From Stenocarpella maydis (taxonomy: Eukaryota > Ascomycota > Sordariomycetes > Diaporthales > Diaporthaceae): DNA of 64,000 bases. The notes under the pieces were generated by a model. That model was given only the letters and a program-made list of their open reading frames with translations, searched no databases and was not told where the DNA came from. The DNA lies in assembly GCA_002270565.1 (NCBI GenBank), contig NQMI01000048.1:190684-254683 (forward strand), written 5' to 3'. Made by a program: the position numbers and the translations under genes. This document shows, one piece after another, positions 40,945 to 49,528 of the stretch (positions within the stretch are counted from its first letter, which is position 1; every line of letters begins with the position of its first letter).

Positions 40945-41412
40945 TTAGTAGCCCTTGATGGCGTTGTCGACACAGAAGGGGATGCCGTTAAGGTAGCCGC
41001 AGTGAGTCTTGTCAGGGCAAGCACCGTTGAAAACCAGCTGGTTCTGGGAGTTGCAGACGTTGATGCCCTTGTTGTCGGCCGTGCACGAATAGGTGCCTGG
41101 GGCAGCGCAGTAGGGAGGGCTGGCGCCACGCTTCGCCTTGGGAACGGCCTGGCAGTAAGGAATGTCGCCGATGTTGGAGCACTTGCTGCCGTCGGGGCAG
41201 GGTCCGATGGTCTGAAGTGGTGTTAGGTAAGATGGATGCTCATGAGATTTTCCCTGTTTGAATTATGAATTACTTACCACAAGGTGGCCAGTGATATCAC
41301 ACTGGAGGATAGACAGGCCGTCCTTGGAGCAGACGTACTGGCCAAAGGTGCACTGAGGTGGAGCTGCCAGGGCTGCAGCGGCGAAGGCGAGGATGGTGGC
41401 GGCGAACTGCAT
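40945..41412 (-). CDS. Small secreted protein with two matching six-cysteine modules, 133 aa
   Basis: Two exons join in frame: 41412-41278 and 41211-40945. The 66-bp intron has a GTAAGT donor and a CTTCAG acceptor. The first 17-18 residues are a clean signal peptide (MQFAATILAFAAAALAA). The mature part has twelve cysteines in two modules. Spacing in module 1 is C-x6-C-x9-C-x11-C-x5-C-x8-C, and in module 2 C-x7-C-x9-C-x11-C-x5-C-x8-C. Both share a G-x-Y-x-C, an L-V before the fourth Cys, C-P-D before the fifth and an I-P-(Y/F)-C end. The pattern recalls small chitin-binding modules (CBM19-like), but that is an inference from spacing. The linker holds Lys-Ala-Lys-Arg, a possible Kex2 site that could release two peptides. 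Size, cysteine content and secretion fit effector-like or wall-binding proteins. Confidence 0.85.
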
Positions 41413-41550
41413 TTTGATGTTATGGTTTTGAGAAGAGGCTTTGGTGTGGGTTGAGTAATTTGGATGGAAGAGGAAGACCGGTTGATACTGATGATGATGT
41501 TGTTGATGTAGAATGAATATTTACTTTACTTCAAGGGTCGAGTCTCCCCA

Positions 41551-41558
41551 TTTATATA
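41551..41558 (-). promoter_or_regulatory. Likely TATA box of the six-cysteine secreted protein gene
   Basis: TATATAAA on the minus strand stands about 140 bases before the start codon, followed by a CTCCCC/GATGATG-rich leader. It is the only strong TATA element near this gene and suggests inducible, high-level expression. Confidence 0.4.
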
Positions 41559-42786
41559 TCCGCTCATCTGTTGCGTATGACCATGACCATATGAAGAGTC
41601 CTAGGGCCTACTTGCCCTAGTATTCAAAAATAGACACAATTCGATGAAGCTGACAAGGCTGGGGATAGGCATCAATGCCACAGCACTCGAGCTAGATGGC
41701 TCCGGGATACGACCGCCAGCGAACAAAGCAAAGCAAGTTGACAAAGCCACAGCTGGCGAATCACATCGGGGCGGATCACGAACAGATCGTATGCTAGGCC
41801 CGTGACAACAGCCCACCACATTACTACGTAGCATCTCACCGGACTTATGCGTGGCTGAGCACCACTCGGGCACCCAGCATTTCGGGAGTCGGCCCTCAGC
41901 CCTGCGAGTGAAAAAGCACCGAGGTCAAGCGTTAGACTAAGCTTATATCTGACGGGCAGTCTTGCCGTTCGGAGGAAGGAGAGGCATCCCCCAGCTCACG
42001 AGGCGGACCCTCGAACTCAACCACGACGGCACGAAGCTCATGACAAGCGCGATGCAACGTCCCTGGGTAATTTTCTTGACTACCACCTCGTACTTCACGA
42101 ATTCTTGCAGGACTTGAAGGAAGACGCAACGCCAACGAAATCTTCGTAAAAGAGCCTGCCTAGCATCTGGGGGGATACGAGCCGCCCAAGGCAGGCAGCT
42201 GATGCGGAGCTGAGCCAGGCGAGAGGGTAACAACCCGGCCTTGGGGCGCGAGCCACGCACGGCCGGGTCGGTAGCGCTTATCCGCCAGATGTAATATCTG
42301 GGGTAATAAAGGGCCCCAACAGCCCGCCCCGTTGGCTCGTCCGCAACATGCGCGCACATGACTGGAGGGATATGCGTCGTATAAAACCACCCCACGAGAG
42401 AAGCAACGACGGCCGTCGCTGACTGAGCCACACCGCATAACGTACAAAGAAAAAAGCGGGTTGGCTGCTGGCGGTTCACGAATGCGGGACACAGTCAGCA
42501 GACCGATTTCCGATCCCACGCCCGTCAGATACCGGGCAACCTGATACGAGCTGAGCAACTGCACTGATATTGTGGCGTCTACAAGACTTGGAGGCAACCG
42601 GCTTTGGTTGCCATTAGAAGGCGTAGGAAACGTAATGTGAGGGCAGCGAGATTTCTGGTCAAGGTCATTCGACTGTATGGCAACCGGACTTGCAAGCAGG
42701 GCGGCGCGAGTGCGGATGGTATTGCTTGTGTGCTCGATATTTCCGCGCTGGATAGGGCTGACTGCGAGTTATACACGGCGAGACAG
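41559..42786. other. Intergenic; open frames of doubtful status
   Basis: The minus strand carries two overlapping open frames of 145-178 codons (41943-42597). They lack recognisable domains, overlap each other in different frames and show no splice continuation, so I do not call them. The promoter of the six-cysteine gene and the 3' flank of the splicing-factor gene lie at the two ends. Confidence 0.4.
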
Positions 42787-45624
42787 CTACAACGCATACG
42801 TCATAAGCCTGTCCCAATCATTGCTACCAGGCTCGCCTGTAAACTCCTCTACCCCGTTCTTGGTCTCCACGTAAAGTTTGTCGCCTTTGAAGTATGTCAG
42901 CGCACCACCCTTCCCGTCGCCTCGAGCCGTGATTCTGTACAGGGGCCGCCCCTCGGCGTGCACCTTTCTCCGCTCTGGCATAAATTGTAGATCGTTCTCT
43001 TGGCACCAATCCTCCACGATGTGACGGAAAGATCTTGCCAAATCCTTCTTGGTGGGTTCGGATGGGCTGGCGTGGTGCTTTTGCTCGCGGTGGGGCTCTC
43101 GCTTATGGTGATGATGGCCGTTGGTCTTGGTGGCTTTGTGCGGTGCGGTGCTGTGACTATGCTCTGGTGGAGGCAGGGCTGCTGCAGCATCCTGGTTCAA
43201 ATCGAACAGTTCCAGCGCATGCCCGATTTGATGAAGGCCTTTCTCAAACTCGGACGCGATCGACGGGATGTCGTCGATTCCAGCCAACGCCTCATCATGC
43301 CACCACTCACACCACTGGGCTACATCTTCATAGTTGACCGTCTCCATGATCAGCCACTGGTATAGGATTTCATGCCACTTGGGGAAAACCTCTGCAGCAA
43401 TCACCTCAGCAATCATGGTGGGTGACACGGCATCTAGCCAGTCCAGTACTGCGGTTAAGACGTCGGTTTGTTGGTCCGAAGGATTGACATCGAAGTTGTT
43501 GCGTATGTAACGCGCCATATTTGGAAGGATGTGGTTCAAGACGAGCGGTGTCCACTGATCCGTGCGGTTGTTGCGCAGGATGTCCCGCCACTCGCGCAAG
43601 CCCGGGATCACCCCACGACCGAATTCCCACACGTCAATGAGCTGCCTAAACTTCCTCTTGACGTCCGCGACAAGGCCGGTGGAGCTCCTAGGGTCGAGGT
43701 GGTGCTCCGGCAGGTATTGGAACCACGGGAAGAGCCAAAGATGTGGCAAGTTGTGCTGCCTCTTCCTCCTCGGCTCCCATTTGGCGATTGCTTCGTCCAG
43801 CCTCCTGATGATGTCTTGTTCCAGTAATTGAGTCTTGAGGAATCCAGGGAGCACGCCATGCCAGGCCTCAAAGACGGCGAGAAGTGGTTCAGCATCGCGG
43901 ACGTTCCATTCCCGCACCGCGCGAGACACGTGCGGAAGCCACAGCTTGTACATCATACTCTCGTATGGCGTTGCTGACGATCTCATTTGGGGCAAAGCCG
44001 CAGATTGATGCAGGCCAAGCAGCCCCTTGATAGACCCCAAGTCCTTGGCATACTGGGCCCGGGCGTCCTCGAGTGGGTTCCAGTTCTCGACCATGTCTTT
44101 CATAATCGGTTGAATGGCCGCGACTACGATGGACGCCATCTCGTCCTTGACCTCCCGGATTGTAAGGTCTGACGTCGACTGGTCTGCTTTGCGCAACAGA
44201 GATATGGTCCGGTCCCATCGCTGCTTTGTATGATCACCTCCGCTGACCAGCACCTCGTCCTCGTCCTCGAGGTGCCTGAGCTCGTCGAAGATAGCCGCGG
44301 TGGCCTGATGACTTTCGACGGCCTTCTCCAACTCCTCGAGCTCCTGTCTCTCCTGGTGCAATTGCAATTCTGCAAATGCTTTTCGCTCCTGTAGACCCTG
44401 CCACTCCTCGAGTATTGCCATGAAGTCGTTCCGAGCCCTCAGGACCAGCTTCTTCGAATGTAGATCGCCATCTTCTTCTGTCGTACCCGCAGTCGGGGTC
44501 ATCAGGCCAGAGGACGAGGTCAACATCTTCTTGCCTGGTCCAGTGAGATCCAGGATGGGTGTAAACGCAGCCGGTATATCCAGTCCCGGTGCTGCCTTCC
44601 TGATCTCCTCGATCGTTGCATACTTGGGTTTCTGCCGTCTGGGGGTGCTTGCAGCACTCCCACTGCCGCTCTTCAGGCCTGCTGCTCGAGATTTCCTTGC
44701 GCGCTCGGCCTTCTTCTTCTTTTCCTCCTCGTCCGAGTCTATCACCACCTCGCCTCGTAGTCTTGCCTGTCGTTTCTCTTCTTTCCGTTCCTGCTCTGTC
44801 TTTTCTTTTACAGCACCGAGACCCACCTTCTGGGGACGTAGATTTGCTTCAATAACAACATTTCGACCTTGTCCCTCCTTTCCAAGACCCGAGCCCTCGA
44901 CAAAGCCCATCTTGGCCATCATCCGCGCACCAAACGATTTCGGGTTGATCTTGGTTTTCCCGCCTTTTGAGGAAAATGCGCTGGGCATTGCTCTTTGCGG
45001 TCGACTTGGTGCGTCATCTTTGACTTGGAGAACAGGCTCATTCGCAGAAGAGGGCACGAATCCCTTGCCAAGAGGGTCGTTTGTGCCGCCAAACTTGAAT
45101 GACCTCTCCGGGGCCTGATACTTGCCTTGATCCGATGGGGAGTCTTGTCCACGGCCAAGTCCTGCTGATGCGCCGTAACCCAGTCCAATCCCTGGGGTTA
45201 CATCCTCGTCCTCGTCCTCGTCTTCGACGTCGTTGTCGGCATTCTTGCGCAAGAAGCTCGGCCTTTGGGGCTCGTCGTCGTCATCGTCGTCATCGTCTTC
45301 TGCCATATCGTCGTCTGCCGCGCGCTTTCTCGCATCATCGGCCGACACGAAGCTCATGCCTTTGTGCCGGAGTGTCTTCCTCTTCCATCGCTGTCCTGGC
45401 CGCTCGTCTTCGCTTTCGGAGCCGAAAATACCAAGCGCTGCACTCTCCTTCGCATCGCGACCGGTGCGTCGCCGCTTTCGAGGATTGAAATCAGCGAATT
45501 CGTCTGCGTTGGGGTTTGTCGATGGCATCAGGTACTCGTCATCGTCGTCCTCTGACTCGGATGAAGAGTATTCCGCCGCGGCGGCCTTCATCTTGGAAGG
45601 ATCGAACACGCGTGTCGGGTCCAT
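42787..45624 (-). CDS. SPP382: G-patch/GCFC spliceosome disassembly factor, TFIP11/Spp382(Ntr1) homologue
   Basis: Single exon, 945 residues. Order: acidic and Ser-rich N-terminus (with a long Asp run near 110-117), a basic NLS-like RKRRRTGR, then the G-patch at about 230-275 (FGARMMAKMGFVEGSGLGKE). After that come a charged helical region, the long helical GCFC/TIP domain (for example KLWLPHVSRAVREWNVRDAE), and the C-terminal domain typical of TFIP11 (SFRHIVEDWCQENDLQFMPE and GGALTYFKGDKLYVETKNG). The family recruits and activates the DEAH helicase Prp43 to take apart the intron-lariat spliceosome in the nucleus. Length and domain order are complete. A His-rich insert (NGHHHHKRE) near residue 830 is a local oddity. 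The acidic repeats explain the long antisense open frames seen opposite. Confidence 0.93.
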   Translation of the reverse strand: MDPTRVFDPSKMKAAAAEYSSSESEDDDDEYLMPSTNPNADEFADFNPRKRRRTGRDAKESAALGIFGSESEDERPGQRWKRKTLRHKGMSFVSADDARKRAADDDMAEDDDDDDDDEPQRPSFLRKNADNDVEDEDEDEDVTPGIGLGYGASAGLGRGQDSPSDQGKYQAPERSFKFGGTNDPLGKGFVPSSANEPVLQVKDDAPSRPQRAMPSAFSSKGGKTKINPKSFGARMMAKMGFVEGSGLGKEGQGRNVVIEANLRPQKVGLGAVKEKTEQERKEEKRQARLRGEVVIDSDEEEKKKKAERARKSRAAGLKSGSGSAASTPRRQKPKYATIEEIRKAAPGLDIPAAFTPILDLTGPGKKMLTSSSGLMTPTAGTTEEDGDLHSKKLVLRARNDFMAILEEWQGLQERKAFAELQLHQERQELEELEKAVESHQATAAIFDELRHLEDEDEVLVSGGDHTKQRWDRTISLLRKADQSTSDLTIREVKDEMASIVVAAIQPIMKDMVENWNPLEDARAQYAKDLGSIKGLLGLHQSAALPQMRSSATPYESMMYKLWLPHVSRAVREWNVRDAEPLLAVFEAWHGVLPGFLKTQLLEQDIIRRLDEAIAKWEPRRKRQHNLPHLWLFPWFQYLPEHHLDPRSSTGLVADVKRKFRQLIDVWEFGRGVIPGLREWRDILRNNRTDQWTPLVLNHILPNMARYIRNNFDVNPSDQQTDVLTAVLDWLDAVSPTMIAEVIAAEVFPKWHEILYQWLIMETVNYEDVAQWCEWWHDEALAGIDDIPSIASEFEKGLHQIGHALELFDLNQDAAAALPPPEHSHSTAPHKATKTNGHHHHKREPHREQKHHASPSEPTKKDLARSFRHIVEDWCQENDLQFMPERRKVHAEGRPLYRITARGDGKGGALTYFKGDKLYVETKNGVEEFTGEPGSNDWDRLMTYAL

Positions 45625-46038
45625 GGCGACAGGTCGCTTGAAGCTGCGATGCAGTGCGGTGCGGTGCGAAGTGCAGGGGGCAAGGAGCTGTCGTCAAGGA
45701 CCACCAGCCATGGGGCGACGTGATTGCCGCCCTGGAAATTCCTTATCTTATCGGCTGCTGCTGTGGCTCAGCAGCTGCCTGCCTGCCTGCCTGCCTGGGG
45801 GCGCCTGTTCCACCGCGTGACGCTATTATCTAATGTGGGGGCCCCAAAACCGAACAGGAAACGAGCAGCCATGGAGCTCATGCTACTCCCAGTCACGAGG
45901 TGGCAAGGACGCAATGAGTGTTTTGGTTATTTAAAATCAATTCTATATTCTTTTCCAGCCGGCACTGATCCGAAGAAGGTGGGAACCGCGGGAACTATAC
46001 GCGTCGGATGGGTGCGCAGCGAGCGTGTTAGCGCCTAC
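45625..46038. other. Intergenic with a short CTGC repeat
   Basis: This contains the promoter of the TFIP11 homologue and a five-copy tetranucleotide repeat (CTGC/GCCT) at about 45777-45797. No gene. Confidence 0.5.
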
Positions 46039-47226
46039 CTACCATGCAGTCGTCGTCCCAGCACCACTGGCTGTCGAATCCGAGGCAAGGCTTCCTCCCA
46101 AGGCCGCCGTGTATGCTAGATTCCACGCAAGGCTCTGCCCGTTGGTCAGGGGCGCATTGACTGGCTGCCGCAACATGAACTCGTGGCTCTCCCTTGCACC
46201 CTCCACGTCCGCGATCGCGAGGTTGGCATACACGTGGCCTACGAACCGCCCCCCGTCAGCGACCCGGACTTGTTCCCTGCGAAATACTGATCCCACTCCT
46301 CGCGGACGAATGCTTCCCTGCGCGTGTATGCGCTTCTGGGGCTGATGGGCAGCATGTGGATCGCCTACTCAAAAGAGACCTGGTCGCCAAAGTACGTCGT
46401 GTGGTTCACCTTCCTGTCGGACAGGATGCCCGCAGCCCTGACGCCGATGAACCCGGGAGGTTGGGCCGTGTTGTTGCTGCCCACGAGGTAGTAGCTCTGC
46501 AGCGACCGCGCCGTGATGGCCAGCTGCAGGTTCCCGCGGGCTTCCATGACCGCGTCTCCGGTGGCGCGCCCCCACATCTTGATGGCGTATGTCCTGAAGG
46601 CGTCCTCGGCTGAGGACTCCTGGTCCTTGCCGTTCTCTGCTTCGAGAACACCCCTGGCCCAGCTGTGCCCGTGGTACCAGTCGTAGGCACGCGAGAAGGG
46701 GAAGTACGGATCCTCCGAGATTGACATTGATCGATTCTGCTGTGAGGCTGTCGGTTGTGAACACTGTGTCGTTGCCCAATTCTCGGGCGGAGAGCGCAAG
46801 CGATTGGCGAAAAAAGGTATCCTCGAATGACTCTACCGGATCTCCTGGCCCATAAATGAGGTCCTCGCGGTCCGTGTGCGAAATAGAAAGACCGCGACCC
46901 TGGGCAGCATTATTCTTTGGCCACCAAACAGAAGATGGATGCGTCCAAGCCCGGTTATCCTGGTCGTTGGCGAAGAAATTGGCGTAAAATTTGTTGGTCT
47001 GAAGTGCACCTCCTTGGGATACTCCAACCGGTAGTTGAGGGTGGTCGTTCCTGGAAGGAATACTTGCTGGAGGTGGAGCAAAAGATATTGGCAAAAAGGC
47101 GTCACCGATCGTAGCTGTACCATTTCGGGCTTTGAGCTGTTCTCCTCCGATGCCGACGGAGAATGGGTGTGCTGAGACGGTTTGCAACGAGACTGAAATC
47201 CCGCAGAGCAAAAGTCCACAAGACAT
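46039..47226 (-). pseudogene. GH81 endo-beta-1,3-glucanase pseudogene with central deletion
   Basis: The start is gene-like: ATG at 47226, signal peptide (MSCGLLLCGISVSLQTVSA), then ALQTNKFYANFF and WTHPSSVWWPKNN, both GH81 N-terminal features, up to TTDSLTAESINVNL. At about 46712 the frame jumps directly to SEDPYFPFSRAYDWYHGHSW and KDQESSAEDAF, which lie several hundred residues later in intact enzymes. The middle of the catalytic domain, including the NDHHFHYGY region, is gone. Further lesions are a TAG at 46365-46367 (a CAG-to-TAG change would explain it), after which IHMLPISPRSAY continues in frame, and a shift at a G6 run (coding strand; 46249-46254) before the last family motif, VYANLAIADVE. 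The product would be inactive. Intact GH81 enzymes cut wall beta-1,3-glucan, for example in cell separation. Confidence 0.85.
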
Positions 47227-48470
47227 TGTCGGTAGGGGGAGGCTTCGAGCAGCCAGAGGAGGAAGATGAAAATCTTCAGTTAGACTAAAAGAGTGGCTGG
47301 GTTTTAATTTAGGACCGCTGGTGAAGGAGACTGGATGAGTACCGAGTAATTCTATATGGGCGGCTGCATCCGTGGTGGGGAGGTATGCATTCGGGGCAGG
47401 TTTCATCTATACATGATTTGTTCACTGCCGAGAGGAATTGTTGCCTTGATTTATGCCTCATGTAGTTGTGGTGCCAAGCCAACTCTCAAATGTTGCTTGT
47501 ATGTGTAGCTATTACCCATGGCTTTGGGCGAATAAACCCTGACTTAGGTTGTTTTAGGTGCGAAGACCAGGTTCTATCTTGTGATTTCAATCAAGGCTCC
47601 TTGTGGTCCCCAACATGGTATGCCATTTGACGCCTATCGATACAGAACTTGAAGTTGTCAACTGGTAGAAGAGCGATATGAAGATTGCAGCACAGGCGTG
47701 GGAAGGCGTATGCAGAAAAGCCGCCCTTAGGCTAGCCAGTCAGGTTTAATTAGACATTATCCGTAGACCTCTATAACCTGCCTTGAACAAGGTATTAAGC
47801 CATGCCACAACTTTGCAATGCATAAATTGGGCGTTAAATGTTAGGTAAGGGAGGTTCTGCTGCAGAGATGCTCTTGCCTCTGGAAGTCTTGCAATGTCCC
47901 ACAGAAATCACGAACAGTACAGCTCCAAACTTGAATCCGGGAAAGGTCCTCCGAGTCCAGATGTGGTTGTCTCGAGTACACAAGTGGCTTGAATGGACGC
48001 GGAGAGCCGCCATGCGCCGGTGTTCGATCTGGCGCTGAGAGAAATCATAAAGGACAAGACCCACGCGCCGGCAAGGCACAGAAGACAAGATTTCTAGGCC
48101 CATCTTCTGTGTGTTTTTGGCGAGTGGTAACACCGAGCCCAACACATAACGAGGTTTCATGAAAGAATTTTATAATTCCCTCTACTATGTCCAGCAGAGA
48201 AGCAACCAATTTTGGCCTTTGGCTCCCCTAGAGCCTGTAAGTCTCAGTAACTAGCTTTGCCTCTTACATACCATGTATAAAAGAGCTGTAGCAACTAAGA
48301 CTTGGCAAGGAGCAGTTTCGACCACATATATTAATAGTTAGTCGGCTTTCCACACTGGCTGGGATCCTATACCAAGTGCAGCCACAGCACAGCCTTTACA
48401 TATATACCAATTATGCTGCCACGATGATAAGAAGAACTTAACCCCATCTCTTCATAGCCTGGTTGAGCCT
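47227..48470. other. Intergenic, no gene seen
   Basis: Moderately AT-rich sequence with only short open frames. Nothing else supported. Confidence 0.5.
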
Positions 48471-48878
48471 CTATCCAAACGTCTCGTAGCACTGATCCAT
48501 CATCTGCTGTCCTGGCCCAGCCGAGAATGCCTCCTCCCCACCCTCCTCCATGAACTCCTCCACCGTCATCGAGGCCGGGCTCTTGTGCTTCTTGTTGTCG
48601 TCCGGGTCCCCCCGGGGGTCGCGCCGCCACAGGTCGGGACAAACCTCCACCACTCCCACGCCTCGGTCACGTTGTACACCCGGCTCAGGATACCAGGGGG
48701 CACGAGGCCCAGCCACACTCGAGACGCTGACTGGCGCGCCGAGGGCTTTGACCGGAGGTGCTGGTGCCAGCAGCCCGGCGGCGAGGTGCACCGGCCCGCG
48801 GGTGTTCACGTCGATCTCACTGTCCGTCTTGCCCAGCAGCTCCACCGGGTCGTCCGCAAGGATCCCCGCGTTATCCAT
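48471..48878 (-). pseudogene. Short-chain dehydrogenase/reductase relic
   Basis: The minus-strand frame reads DNAGILADDPVELLG, then DVNTRGPVHLAAGLLAPA and VSVSSVAG, the NAG, helix and catalytic Ser neighbourhood of the SDR fold. It then loses the YxxxK active-site region (WYPEPGVQRDRG in its place) and resumes with a C-terminal piece reading MTVEEFMEEGGEEAF. The N-terminal Rossmann motif (TGxxxGIG) is missing upstream. It is a partial and probably frameshifted copy, not a working enzyme. Confidence 0.65.
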
Positions 48879-49528
48879 CCCAGCCCACCTTCAGTTGGTT
48901 GCAAGTAAGGTGGCATTTGACTCTCAGGGGTCCAGGTGACGTGGTTTCTGGTCAAGAGTCGTCATGCACTTATTCCCACCGACCAGGCCATCCAGAGGTC
49001 TCTTTTGCTAGGTGCAGCAGACGTCCGTGACACCAATCAACCATTGCGCGCTAACCAGACATATGGTTGTGGAAATGTCATGATCCTTAGTGCCAGTGCC
49101 ATGTAGAGATGATTGTCCATCAATATTGTCAGAAGTCAAGTACAGTGAGGGGAAACGAGAATCACAAGTGGTATCTAAGTTTTTACAAAAACCCTCCCCA
49201 CGCGTACGCAATCAAACAAGAGTCCATCTGGACAATGTGTGCACGGCAAGGGGGGGGAAAGGTACAAGCCTCGCTGATTGGACCCGTCCCCATGTACCCG
49301 CAAAGGACCGCAAGCAAGACGCCCTGAAAATGCTATACCTCACTCCACACCCTACCACTTGAGAGACGAATCCTGTTCCAATGAATGACCCTAAACAAAA
49401 TCTCTTCAGAGCTCCCAGAACGATCGGGGGTCGCCCGGTGGCCCGTACATGCCCGAGCACGATTTAGGTCTGACACCAGCACGCGTACTTGCACGAGGAT
49501 GACGGCTAGGACTCAACCTGTGCAGAAC
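48879..49528. other. Intergenic, no gene seen
   Basis: Separates the SDR relic from the 3' end of the Stu2-like gene. No supported feature. Confidence 0.5.

Noticed and set aside
41943..42597. Two overlapping minus-strand open frames of 145 and 178 codons
   Set aside because: They overlap in different frames, show no recognisable motif and have no splice or promoter context that favours one.
44420..45820. Ser-rich plus-strand open frames of 195-232 codons opposite the TFIP11 homologue
   Set aside because: They come from reading the acidic (Asp/Glu) repeats backwards; no domain or start context.
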